This document shows, piece by piece, positions 4,953-12,501 of a DNA stretch of 37,069 nucleotides. Numbering within the stretch: the stretch's first letter is position 1; each line of letters opens with the position of its first letter. The stretch comes from a virus. The position numbers and the translations under genes are program-made. Location: positions 1-37,069 of IMG/VR virus record IMGVR_UViG_3300048591_000451. One strand, given 5' to 3'. The notes under the pieces are model-generated. The model searched no databases. It worked only from the letters and a program-made list of their open reading frames with translations, and was not told the DNA's origin.

Positions 4953-6965
4953 CTATTTTTTTGAAATTCTCTCGCTTACTTCTTTTTCAGTGAAACCTTT
5001 TTTGTTTAGCTCATCAAAAAAGGCTCGCCATTCAGATATTTTTAAATTTTTAGGTGCTTCCGACATCTTTAATTCTTTTAGTTCAGTCTCACTTAAACTT
5101 AAAAATTTAGTCATTTGTGACCCAAAAATTGAGTACAAATATTCAAAACTTTCGGGCGTTAAAATAATTTTTTCTTTAACTGTTTTCGAAATGTAATAAG
5201 TATTAATTCCGACTCGAACTTCGCCTTCTGCTTCTACTTTTTGTTTGAACAGGTCTTTAAATTTTTTCACTGCTTTTTCAATCAACGATACTTTTTCAAA
5301 CATTTCGACATTAATTACGCCGTTGCTTTCTTCTAGCAAAGACTGAATTGTACCGTTCAATACGCCTTGTTTAGCTGCGCATTCGTATCTCAATGGGCAA
5401 TAAGTGCAATTATCGCCGACATTGTAGCCGTTCTTTTTACCGCTGAAAATCTCGAACAACTCTTTTTCGAAGGCTTCGCTATCGGCCCGAGTAAATGATT
5501 CTGTTTGCATCTTACCGCTTGAAGCATAGGCGGTTATAATAGCGACTTTTTCTAGTTCGGCAAAGTTCTTAAACATCAAAAGCATATAGCCTTTTAATTG
5601 TGCAGTGTAATCAAATCCTCCAAATCCTGCCTTGACATCTATAATGACCGCCTTTGTCTTGTCTACCCACCCGACCAAGTCCATAGTTCCAGATAATGTT
5701 CCCGATGTTATTGCTGCACTTAGTGGTTTTTCTGCGGTTATATTTTTCAATGCAGGGCGGTATTTAAGAAGCATCTTAGCCAAATTCCAACACAAATAAG
5801 CAATGTCAACCTTGTATTCGTCTTCGACTTCTCCGATAATTGCCTTAATGTCGGTGTTTTGTGAAGTGAAATACCGTTCTGAAAATTTATGCAAAGCCTT
5901 TCCCTCGGCGTTTCCTGCGAATGATTCTTCAATAGTTATTTCGGGCGCATGGCGTGAGTTGGTGCAAGAAAATATTCTAGGCAATGAGCTTGGGCGAATC
6001 TTTTTTGATTCAAGTTCTTTCTTTGCAATTGCTTCATTCATTAAAGCATGTCGTTCGCTTTCTGAATCTTTCATGTAAGAAGTGTAAACTTCTTCGGGCT
6101 TTGCGTGTTCAATTTTTATCGGCTTAAACTCTACCGCTTTTGCAATAGCATTATTAATCTTTGCCTCGTCAATTCTTTTTTGGTTTTCTTCGATCAACTT
6201 ATTTCTGTCAATCTCGTCTTGCTTTTCCTTTGCTTGTTTTTCAGCCTTGGCCTTGGCATCGGCTTCAACCTTTAAGCGATATTTTTCATTGCGTTCAATT
6301 TCAGCGTGAATACTCGCAATCAATCTTTGCTTGAAGTCTTCTTCATCAATTAAAAGAATATGCGCCACGCTTGTTTCAGTGAAAGGCTGAATACCCATTT
6401 TTAGGCATTCGCTTTCGACTTCTTTGTATCTGCCTTTGTACAAATTTTGCGTATATTGCTCTTTTTGAACTCTCGCAAGAATGGTTTCTTTTGTTTGTTT
6501 TGCTAGGCCACCTTTGGCAGTTACCGCCGTAAGTTTAATGCAATCTTTGTATTCCGCTGAATAGAAACGGCTTTCGATTTTGTAGTCGCTACGAAGGTCA
6601 TTAATCAATTTAATTAATAATCGTTCGCATTCTGCTTTCGTTGCGTCTTCAAATTTTTGAACTTGCAAAGAAATATCCGCACGGCTTGAATCGCAGATAG
6701 TTTCTAGCTCTTTAATTTGGGCCTTGAATCCATCGACAGGCTTTCGGAATACATCGATAGTAGCCTTTTCTTTATCTTTGATTGCGCCCTTAATTTTATT
6801 AAGGCTTGCCATCATTTTTTTAGCTTCTTGAATGTTGTCTTCTGTTACTTCAATTTTGAATTGCTCTACCGCCAAAATCAATTCACTTTTGAACTTATCA
6901 AAATTGCTTTTGAGTTCAGGCAATTGAATACTCTCAACTGCAAATTCTAATTGTTCCATTTCCAT
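4953..6965 (-). CDS. DUF1351-like domain fused to PD-(D/E)XK exonuclease (DUF2800/Cas4-RecB type)
   Basis: This 670-residue protein joins two phage recombination domains. Residues 1-230 match the DUF1351 pattern: a helical region with KKMMASLNKIKGAIKDKEK and FRKPVDGFKAQIKEL. Residues 230-320 are a charged Lys/Glu linker. Residues 325-535 form a PD-(D/E)XK nuclease of the DUF2800/RecB type, with His359 (GKALHKFSE), Asp429 (GTMDLVGW), Asp443-x-Lys445 (IIDVKAG) and Gln456/Tyr460 (AQLKGY). Cys334, Cys520, Cys523 and Cys529 are placed as in the iron-sulphur cluster of Cas4/AddB nucleases. It would resect DNA ends for RecT. About 120 residues after the last Cys are unassigned. In many phages these two parts are separate neighbouring genes, so the fusion is notable. 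The start is ATG at 6965 after AGGGAGTT; an internal start at 6959 is also possible. Confidence 0.85.
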   Translation of the reverse strand: MEMEQLEFAVESIQLPELKSNFDKFKSELILAVEQFKIEVTEDNIQEAKKMMASLNKIKGAIKDKEKATIDVFRKPVDGFKAQIKELETICDSSRADISLQVQKFEDATKAECERLLIKLINDLRSDYKIESRFYSAEYKDCIKLTAVTAKGGLAKQTKETILARVQKEQYTQNLYKGRYKEVESECLKMGIQPFTETSVAHILLIDEEDFKQRLIASIHAEIERNEKYRLKVEADAKAKAEKQAKEKQDEIDRNKLIEENQKRIDEAKINNAIAKAVEFKPIKIEHAKPEEVYTSYMKDSESERHALMNEAIAKKELESKKIRPSSLPRIFSCTNSRHAPEITIEESFAGNAEGKALHKFSERYFTSQNTDIKAIIGEVEDEYKVDIAYLCWNLAKMLLKYRPALKNITAEKPLSAAITSGTLSGTMDLVGWVDKTKAVIIDVKAGFGGFDYTAQLKGYMLLMFKNFAELEKVAIITAYASSGKMQTESFTRADSEAFEKELFEIFSGKKNGYNVGDNCTYCPLRYECAAKQGVLNGTIQSLLEESNGVINVEMFEKVSLIEKAVKKFKDLFKQKVEAEGEVRVGINTYYISKTVKEKIILTPESFEYLYSIFGSQMTKFLSLSETELKELKMSEAPKNLKISEWRAFFDELNKKGFTEKEVSERISKK

Positions 6966-6987
6966 TTTATAAACTCCCTAAATTATT

Positions 6988-7018
6988 AAAAAAATGCCGG
7001 CGAAACTTATCACCGGCG
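6988..7018 (-). terminator. Intrinsic terminator, copy 1 of a repeated element
   Basis: An 8-bp stem, GCCGGCGA (6996-7003) with TCACCGGC (7010-7017), has the loop AACTTA, and on the minus strand is followed by seven T residues (6988-6994). It is almost the same in flanks and loop as the element at 7219-7249. It lies between the 55-residue gene and the nuclease gene. Confidence 0.8.
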
Positions 7019-7024
7019 GTAAAA

Positions 7025-7192
7025 TTAAAATACTTTCTTCATAAATTCCAAGTCTGATTTTGAAACAAAAATGTTTGAAACTATTTTGTTTTCATCTGTC
7101 TTAAAAAAATAATAACCTTTGCTATCATGAGTTATTAACACTACATCGTATCCGGTGTACATTCTTACTATGCTTTCGATTGAAGCCACCAT
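7025..7192 (-). CDS. Small hypothetical protein, 55 residues
   Basis: This short ORF starts with ATG at 7192 after a strong GGGGG ribosome binding site 8-9 bases upstream and ends with TAA at 7025. The protein has an N-terminal helix (ASIESIVRMYTGYD) and then alternating hydrophobic residues typical of a small beta sheet (DVVLITH, GYYFFKT, KIVSNIFVS). No family is recognised. It is bracketed by two nearly identical terminators (6988-7018 and 7219-7249), which suggests that the unit gene-plus-terminator arrived or duplicated as a cassette. Confidence 0.6.
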   Translation of the reverse strand: MVASIESIVRMYTGYDVVLITHDSKGYYFFKTDENKIVSNIFVSKSDLEFMKKVF

Positions 7193-7218
7193 AAAAATAA
7201 CCCCCTATTTTAACTGTT

Positions 7219-7249
7219 AAAAAAATGCCGATTAAACTTATAACCGGCG
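7219..7249 (-). terminator. Intrinsic terminator, copy 2 of a repeated element
   Basis: An 8-bp stem, GCCGATTA (7227-7234) with TAACCGGC (7241-7248), has the loop AACTTA and seven T residues next on the minus strand (7219-7225). It shares loop, T-tract and flanks with the terminator at 6988-7018. The stem differences largely keep pairing, as expected for selected structure. Confidence 0.8.
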
Positions 7250-7255
7250 GTAAAA

Positions 7256-7660
7256 TTATTTGCAAAGTGCGTGTATTTCTTCTGCGTCCAACTGGCTTAC
7301 GCCTAGTTTTTTTAGTTGTTCGCCGTCTTCAAATACTGCTTTTAAGTGCGTTTTTAAGTCTTCAAGTAAAGCTCCGTAATTTGTCGCTTCATATCCATGT
7401 TCAAACATAAAAAAATCTTGAATTATAGTCTCCATACTATCATTTATCTCGTTGATTTCATCTTTAAATCTGTATAGCTTTTTTGCTTCAATAATAACAC
7501 AATCCCAAAAGTTAAAATCAACTTCCTTGCATTCATAAAGCCCGGTGTCTTCGTTGTACAAAAAGTCTTTTAGTCCGTCGTGATTACCAATAAAATCATT
7601 TGTGTAGTCAAAGCCTTGAGAATCTTTAATTGTCAATGTTCCGAATTTTGTATTAAGCAT
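7256..7660 (-). CDS. Hypothetical protein, 134 residues
   Basis: No family is recognised. The acidic protein opens with a small beta-like part (KFGTLTIKDSQGFDYTNDFIG) and then becomes helical (WDCVIIEAKKLYRFKDEINEINDSMETIIQDF). There is no signal peptide, membrane segment or Cys cluster. The start is ATG at 7660 behind AGGGAGT. It follows a hairpin-leader element at 7682-7726 and ends directly before the terminator at 7219-7249, so it is probably expressed as an early gene of its own short unit. Confidence 0.6.
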   Translation of the reverse strand: MLNTKFGTLTIKDSQGFDYTNDFIGNHDGLKDFLYNEDTGLYECKEVDFNFWDCVIIEAKKLYRFKDEINEINDSMETIIQDFFMFEHGYEATNYGALLEDLKTHLKAVFEDGEQLKKLGVSQLDAEEIHALCK

Positions 7661-7681
7661 TTTAGTTACTCCCTAAATTAT

Positions 7682-7726
7682 TATTTTTCTATTCAATAGA
7701 ACAACCCAAGCTGAAAAGCTCGGGTT
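7682..7726 (-). repeat. Hairpin-leader element, copy 1
   Basis: The arms AACCCAAGCT (7703-7712) and AGCTCGGGTT (7717-7726) enclose a GAAA loop, with one mismatched pair. On the minus strand the hairpin is followed by GTTCTATTGAATAGAAAAAT and then the ribosome binding site of the 134-residue gene. The same tail follows a different hairpin at 7962-8005. There is no T-tract directly after it on the minus strand, so it looks more like a leader or mRNA-stabilising element than a terminator; the plus-strand side has GTTTTT. Confidence 0.6.
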
Positions 7727-7734
7727 GCATGTTT

Positions 7735-7941
7735 TTAATAATCCCATTTTGTAACCTTCGTGTATTGCTTTCCGAAGTCTTTTATTTCGATTTGAACTAT
7801 TTGCTTTTGAACTCCAATTAAGTCAACTAATGCAAGATAGTTTACTTTACTCGGTGGATTTTTTATTCCATACTCATTGTATAAATTTATTTTGCCTTTT
7901 AGTTCGGTTTCTTTTTTTTGTAGTTCGCTTAATAAGCTCAT
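7735..7941 (-). CDS. Hypothetical protein, 68 residues
   Basis: No family is recognised. The first half is helical (MSLLSELQKKETELKGKINL), followed by a conserved-looking NPPSKVNYLALVDLIGVQKQ segment and a short basic C-terminus. The start is ATG at 7941 after CGGAGAA. It is the first gene downstream of the promoter candidate at 8169-8196 and the 220-base structured leader, so it is likely one of the earliest expressed genes. Many phage first genes take over host functions, but nothing in the sequence shows that here. Confidence 0.6.
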   Translation of the reverse strand: MSLLSELQKKETELKGKINLYNEYGIKNPPSKVNYLALVDLIGVQKQIVQIEIKDFGKQYTKVTKWDY

Positions 7942-7961
7942 TTTATTTTCTCCGAAAAGTT

Positions 7962-8005
7962 ATTTTTCTATTCAATGAAACAAGCCAAAGTGAAAACCTT
8001 GGCTT
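7962..8005 (-). repeat. Hairpin-leader element, copy 2
   Basis: The arms AAGCCAAAG (7982-7990) and CCTTGGCTT (7997-8005) pair with one mismatch. On the minus strand the hairpin is followed by GTTTCATTGAATAGAAAAAT and then the ribosome binding site of the gene at 7735-7941. The tail is almost identical to that of copy 1, although the hairpin arms differ in sequence. Confidence 0.6.
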
Positions 8006-8168
8006 ATATCTTTTTTTGTTTCTTGTGCCTCCGAAACCAGTCTTTAAACCGAATCAAAGTAAATTTTTCAAAGAACTAACTAGCCCCACCGAGAAGGGCT
8101 TGAAAGCTAATCGCTTCTATAAGGTCTCCTAAAACCTTATTTTCACTTTCGCTTGCTTTATATATGAC

Positions 8169-8196
8169 ATTATATAATAGTTTATGCTAGCGTAAA
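8169..8196 (-). promoter_or_regulatory. Sigma-70-like promoter for the early genes
   Basis: On the minus strand a perfect -10 box TATAAT (8169-8174) is preceded by a 16-base spacer and a -35-like TTTACG (8191-8196; 4 of 6 positions fit the consensus). Transcription would start near 8162 and run into the genes from 7941 downward. It is the best promoter candidate I could find in the window. Confidence 0.6.
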
Positions 8197-8311
8197 GCGT
8201 ATTTGTACTGTTAAAATAAGATTTTTGATATTTTTACAGTCTTTTTTATTACAAATAGTAAACTTTATACATATTTTTAATGTTTTTCACATAAATATTA
8301 CAGATTGTAAA

Positions 8312-8503
8312 TTATATGCAGGTTTTTAGAAATTCTTTGAATTCATTTTCACACAAAATATCGGGCTTATCTTTACTATATATATACAAATTGCCGTCAG
8401 ATTCAAAAATAATTTGAACGCCAAAAAATTCTGAGGCTTTTTTTTCAACTTCGCACATACACATTTTTGTTTCTTCAAGCAAAATATCAATATGCGATTT
8501 CAT
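8312..8503 (-). CDS. Hypothetical protein, 63 residues
   Basis: No family is recognised. The small acidic protein has an N-terminal helix with Met and Cys residues (LEETKMCMCEVEKKASEF) and then a beta-hairpin-like part (GVQIIFESDGNLYIYSKD). It begins 6 bases after the upstream membrane protein gene ends and is the last gene of the late transcript before the AT-rich intergenic region. It has no signal peptide or membrane segment. Confidence 0.5.
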   Translation of the reverse strand: MKSHIDILLEETKMCMCEVEKKASEFFGVQIIFESDGNLYIYSKDKPDILCENEFKEFLKTCI

Positions 8504-8509
8504 AATCTT

Positions 8510-8878
8510 TTAATCTTGATTATAATTTATTTCTTGAGTGTCATTACCAAATTCATTTTCGAAATTTAAATTATTTTCTTCATTGTTTTTTCGTCCACCA
8601 TTTAGAGAACCGATAATTTGACACAACCTTGAGTAATCTTTCGAATGTTGCAATAGCGCATTGTTGTTTTGAATAATTACTTTTTGCTGTTGCTTTATCA
8701 TTTCGGCCATTTCGTTTCGGATAAATAAGTTTGCTATGTCTAAATCAGTTTCGATTTTAGTAAATCTTTTTTCGCTTGCTTTGATATAGCGAACAAACAA
8801 AAAAAGAAAAAGGCAAAACAAAATTATCATTATGCCGTATTCTTGTACCATCTTTGGATTACTGAAAATCGTTTCCAC
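8510..8878 (-). CDS. Membrane-anchored coiled-coil protein, possible holin-like lysis protein
   Basis: This 122-residue protein has one strong membrane segment at about residues 14-31 (YGIMIILFCLFLFLFVRYI). A charged helix or coiled coil follows over residues 35-90, and the tail is Asn/Glu-rich. A short N-terminus, one membrane helix and a charged coiled coil recall BhlA/UviB-type holins and some inner-membrane spanin parts, but no diagnostic motif is present. Its place at the end of the tail gene cluster, where lysis genes often lie, supports a lysis role by context only. No endolysin is seen next to it. The start is ATG at 8878, behind a GGTGG-containing purine-rich stretch. Confidence 0.55.
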   Translation of the reverse strand: METIFSNPKMVQEYGIMIILFCLFLFLFVRYIKASEKRFTKIETDLDIANLFIRNEMAEMIKQQQKVIIQNNNALLQHSKDYSRLCQIIGSLNGGRKNNEENNLNFENEFGNDTQEINYNQD

Positions 8879-8902
8879 CTATCGCCCACCCTTCAAAAAA
8901 AA

Positions 8903-9823
8903 TTAACCTTTGGCATTCCATTCTTGCCATGCCCACATACCACCTATTTCTGGTAAAACTGTTGTCATTTGTTCAGTTCCAACATTTAAAACAGCCGGTG
9001 CTGATTTAATCAAATTCAATTCTACAAAATCATTATCATAACGCCCAATGTTCGTGCTGATTGTTATCCCTACTCTAAACCTTTTTACTCCGCCGGTGCC
9101 AGTAGCCACAAAAGTTGGCAAAGTCTGAACTTCGGCAAAGTTTCCGTTCGGCCCAACTGCATTAATAGTTAATGTTCCTATTCCAACCAATGCAGAAACC
9201 CAGCCGTACAAATAACCTGTTAGATAAGCATATTCCCCATTGTAAGAAGGCACTCGAACGAAACCTTTTGGATTAGGCGCACCACCAAAAGGTATAGAAA
9301 CATGACAACAATCTTTGAATTGTGAAGGTCTTAAATCAGTAATTGAAGTAATAATTGGCGTTCCATTTGTTACTATTTTTGCAATAGGAACAGCATTTGC
9401 AGGTCTTGAATGTGGTAAATTGTGAGCAACGCTAACAGTTATAAATCTTGCCGGAGGTGTAATCTGCACGCTACCTGAAATATTTAATTGCAAATAAATA
9501 TAAGTATCTTTATCAGCATCAACAGTAACAGCAAAAGAACCACCAGCATTTAATTCTACATATCTGCCCTCAATGTATGCACGACCACGAGTAATATTAA
9601 CGATTACACCGCCACCGTCAGAACAAACAAAACCTGCAGATACATCGGGATTGCCAAAGCCGTCAAGATTAGCGAGTATACAATTTTTGGGTCTACGCCA
9701 TTGCAAATTTTTAGAATAATTTACTTCACTGCCATTTACTCCGTTATAAGGTGAAAAAGCAATATCGTTTTCAGTAGGATATATTCGTTCAAATTCTGCA
9801 AAGTTAATATCTAAGTTTGCCAT
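8903..9823 (-). CDS. Distal tail/fibre structural protein
   Basis: This 306-residue protein is Gly, Asn and Thr rich and beta-sheet-like, with no signal peptide. The segment PIITSITDLRPSQF (about residues 153-166) matches a motif common near the end of the N-terminal attachment domain in phage tail fibre and tailspike proteins. The preceding part has the DTYIYLQLN..GSVQITP and VPIAKIVTNG pattern typical of such domains. The C-terminal part (170-306) is presumably the exposed, host-facing domain. It lies after the duplicated-domain tail protein and the hub-like protein and is the last large tail gene, so it is a reasonable receptor-binding candidate. The start is ATG at 9823. Confidence 0.65.
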   Translation of the reverse strand: MANLDINFAEFERIYPTENDIAFSPYNGVNGSEVNYSKNLQWRRPKNCILANLDGFGNPDVSAGFVCSDGGGVIVNITRGRAYIEGRYVELNAGGSFAVTVDADKDTYIYLQLNISGSVQITPPARFITVSVAHNLPHSRPANAVPIAKIVTNGTPIITSITDLRPSQFKDCCHVSIPFGGAPNPKGFVRVPSYNGEYAYLTGYLYGWVSALVGIGTLTINAVGPNGNFAEVQTLPTFVATGTGGVKRFRVGITISTNIGRYDNDFVELNLIKSAPAVLNVGTEQMTTVLPEIGGMWAWQEWNAKG

Positions 9824-9826
9824 TTA

Positions 9827-10837
9827 TTATGCACCTCGTTTAAAATTTATTTCCCAAGTCAAAACTGCTTCCGTATTCGCAGGAATCGGAGCAGGTAATA
9901 CAACACGAGAAAACATTGTCCTTAAATTTGTTTTAACGCCAGAATTTGAAATTAATCTTGCATTTCTAACATTGAACAAACCGGCTTCTTTTATTATAAA
10001 AGGAATTTTATTTAAAGGTATATATCTTTGGATAATTACCTTTGGATTATAATTAACATCGCTTGATTCACCGGTTAAATCTAATCTTGTAATTGTCGGC
10101 GGTGCGTCATAGTCTGTCATCGGAGTATTTAATTCTGTGGTATCAAGTGTTGTTGAATTAGTTCCAGTCCCTAAACTCACTGTATTTATTCCCCATGGGT
10201 GAGGCGTAAATTGATAATCTTGCGCCTCGTTATCATGGTCATAATATTGATTTTGATTATCAATTAATGGGTCAAATTTCATCATTGATTTACAAACCAA
10301 TTCGCTACCTTTGCGAACAATTCCACCACTAGTAAAAATATCTTGGACATTTATTTTTATTTCCCAAATACCGCCAAGAATCGAATCATTATCCATTGTC
10401 AAACTAGGGAATTTAGGAACTCTCGCAATCATTTCGCCTTCTGCGTAACGATTGAATAGTCCAACTTCTTTTATCTCTTGACCTATTAATGAAGTCAAAC
10501 CGCTAATATATCCGGCTGTATTTTGACTAAATTGTGCTTCTGCTACAAATTTATAATTTAAATCAATATCTTGCGTAACTTTTCTTTTATCTAAATATGC
10601 CCTTTGAATTTCGGCTTTCAATTGATTCTGCAAAGCAATTTCATCGGTTGTACTGTTTGAATCGTCCGTGCCAATTGCAAAATAATACCATGGCATAGAT
10701 TTATCAAGCATAGCATAACAAATTTCGCTTAATCCTTTATTAGTTACGGCGTTTTGTTTTCTAATAGTTCCGCTTTTTAGAATCAAACTAGCGAAACCTT
10801 GAACGCCGATATTCATTTTAATTTTTATTTCACGCAT
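9827..10837 (-). CDS. Tail protein with two tandem related domains
   Basis: This 336-residue protein contains two copies of one module. Copy 1 has YFAIGTDDSNSTTDEIALQN, then EIKEVGLFNRYAEGEMIARV, then a closing WEIKINVQ. Copy 2 has VSLGTGTNSTTLDTTELN, then FIIKEAGLFNVRNARLIS, then a closing LTWEINFKRG. This pattern is common in baseplate and tail fibre-associated proteins of tailed phages. The gene starts with ATG at 10837, overlapping the hub gene stop (TAATG), so translation is probably coupled. A second in-frame ATG 7 codons in could also serve. The role is likely structural at the tail tip; the exact part is not resolved. Confidence 0.65.
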   Translation of the reverse strand: MREIKIKMNIGVQGFASLILKSGTIRKQNAVTNKGLSEICYAMLDKSMPWYYFAIGTDDSNSTTDEIALQNQLKAEIQRAYLDKRKVTQDIDLNYKFVAEAQFSQNTAGYISGLTSLIGQEIKEVGLFNRYAEGEMIARVPKFPSLTMDNDSILGGIWEIKINVQDIFTSGGIVRKGSELVCKSMMKFDPLIDNQNQYYDHDNEAQDYQFTPHPWGINTVSLGTGTNSTTLDTTELNTPMTDYDAPPTITRLDLTGESSDVNYNPKVIIQRYIPLNKIPFIIKEAGLFNVRNARLISNSGVKTNLRTMFSRVVLPAPIPANTEAVLTWEINFKRGA

Positions 10838-12501
10838 TATACAAGCCCCAACTTTTTAACTTGTGGTACACAATGAAAATTGTAAAAAGATAAAGCCCTG
10901 CCAATATGGCAAAGGCAACGCTCATAATTTTCGTCTTGTGTTTCCAAGTCTGTGATTCCTGTCGATGAAGTAAAAGTTTGACCAACCAAAATACCTTCTG
11001 GTAAATCATCAATTGCATAGATTTTATTTTGTTCTTTTAATTTCAATTGTCTACCAAAATATTCTATTTTTTTATAGTAATCTTGCCAACCGCCTAAATT
11101 TTCGGTTGAAATTAGTTCATAGTAAAAATGAAAAATACTTCCGTCTTCCTCATCAATTTCTACGGAATTAACAAGAAAACCATTATTAATATCTATTTTA
11201 TGGTCATTTAATTTGACGCTTAAAATATCGCCAATTGATAAAATTTGACTATCACTTTTAAAATTAATTGAAATAGGTATTTTTGAAAATTTTCTTACAA
11301 GTCCACCGGCTAATTGGCTTGCATATTCTCCGCTCTCAATACTTTCGTCGTCGAAAACATCCTCGTAAATTCCGCTTGAATTTTCAATGTTTGACCGTTC
11401 AGATATACTTGTTTCATTGCTTCTTTGTCTAACAACAACAAATAATCCTTTATATGAAACTGTTAAAATATCGCTATCAGTTAATTCAGTTTCGCCATCG
11501 TCTTGTACGATTCCACTTTCACCCTTTTCATAGTACCATTTTGCAGTAGTTTCACTATCTCGTTCAGCAACGGTTTGGTCAACGCCATTTACTTGTATTG
11601 CATCAGGTCTTAAAGTTCCATCAGCATTTTTTATCAAAGTCGATAATTTGTATTTTAAATTAAATGTTCTTCTTGTTCCATCACCAACAAATGAATCAGT
11701 TCTTTCATCAGTTTCATCATTACCGGCAATAATATACTGCCTATTCACTAATTGGTCTGAACGCCTTTCAATTTTTATATTTCCGTGTCTTATTCCTTTA
11801 TTGCAAACCTGATTGTTAATAAAATAACAAAACTCATTTTCTGTATTTTGACTTTCTTCACAATCAGGCGATAAAACTGCACCGGTAGTCTGTGAGCTTC
11901 TAACAAAAAAATGCAATCCTTTATAAAAGTCTATATACCAAAATAAACCGCTTACATTTGAAATGTCATTAAATGCTTTGCTCACTTTAACATAGCTAAA
12001 AACTGTTTTCGCAATTTCTAAATATTCTGCGTTTACATTTTCAAGCGTAATACCTTCTTGTTCTAAGTAATCTGTCCAAATTCGTTCAATCAAACTTTGA
12101 ACGCTTTGAGCCGGATATATATTTATTACTAATCGTCTATCAAGTATAGCGTGATAATCAACGCAAGTAACATCGTGAAAAACTGTTTTCCCACAATATG
12201 AATTTTGACTTGATATGTCTTTTATATTTCCTGCAAAAATTCTTTTAAATGGCTCACCGGCACAAGGTGATTGCTCAATAACTACCTCATGACCGATTTC
12301 TGGCGTATAACCACCAATGCCGACAAGTGTAAAACTTGCTGTGCTTCGATTATTCATATTTTGCTTTATTTTGAGTGTAGAAACTTTTAAATATTCTAAA
12401 GCAGATTTATGATTAATTGAAAATATAAAATTTCCAACACCAAAAACAGTAAAATGTTTGCTCGCAAAATGCTTGCTTTCAAAATGTTTTGAAGTAAACA
12501 T
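10837..12501 (-). CDS. Tail tip/hub-like protein
   Basis: This 554-residue protein lies where siphovirus tail hub or tail-associated genes usually lie, two genes after the tape measure. The N-terminus has a short repeat (SKHFESKHFASKHFT) followed by a domain with YLKVSTLKIKQNMNNRSTAS and VVIEQSPCAGEPFKRIFAGN. That domain resembles the beta-barrel start of phage hub proteins (gp27/gp44 type), with the HDVTCVDYHAILDRRLV segment typical for them. A central FVGDGTRRTFNLKYKL segment is also common in such proteins. The C-terminal 60 residues are Cys-containing and unassigned. It would join the tail tube to the fibres. The start is ATG at 12501, directly abutting the previous gene. Confidence 0.65.
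   Translation of the reverse strand: MFTSKHFESKHFASKHFTVFGVGNFIFSINHKSALEYLKVSTLKIKQNMNNRSTASFTLVGIGGYTPEIGHEVVIEQSPCAGEPFKRIFAGNIKDISSQNSYCGKTVFHDVTCVDYHAILDRRLVINIYPAQSVQSLIERIWTDYLEQEGITLENVNAEYLEIAKTVFSYVKVSKAFNDISNVSGLFWYIDFYKGLHFFVRSSQTTGAVLSPDCEESQNTENEFCYFINNQVCNKGIRHGNIKIERRSDQLVNRQYIIAGNDETDERTDSFVGDGTRRTFNLKYKLSTLIKNADGTLRPDAIQVNGVDQTVAERDSETTAKWYYEKGESGIVQDDGETELTDSDILTVSYKGLFVVVRQRSNETSISERSNIENSSGIYEDVFDDESIESGEYASQLAGGLVRKFSKIPISINFKSDSQILSIGDILSVKLNDHKIDINNGFLVNSVEIDEEDGSIFHFYYELISTENLGGWQDYYKKIEYFGRQLKLKEQNKIYAIDDLPEGILVGQTFTSSTGITDLETQDENYERCLCHIGRALSFYNFHCVPQVKKLGLV

Larger units (their letters stand above)
7942..8311. other. 370-base intergenic region with promoter and structured leader
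   Basis: No gene with a convincing start lies here. The high-coordinate half (8160-8311) is very AT-rich and holds the promoter candidate. The low-coordinate half is transcribed as a leader of about 220 bases with three possible hairpins. These are ATAAGG/CCTTAT at about 8121-8144, AAGCCC/GGGGCT around 8082-8104 (one wobble pair), and the AAGCCAA/TTGGCTT element at 7982-8005. It separates the late tail genes from the early/replication genes. Confidence 0.55.

Noticed and set aside
7703-8005. Plus-strand terminators formed by the two hairpins with following T runs
   Set aside because: There are no plus-strand genes to terminate. The structures are better read as leader hairpins of the minus-strand genes, though they could act in both directions.
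10830-11018. A minus-strand ORF of 62 codons with a hydrophobic segment (SVAFAILAGLYLFTIFIVYH) inside the end of the hub-like gene
   Set aside because: It overlaps a longer, well-supported gene in another frame and has no ribosome binding site at a sensible distance. The hydrophobic stretch could be chance. It is noted because a nested holin cannot be ruled out.
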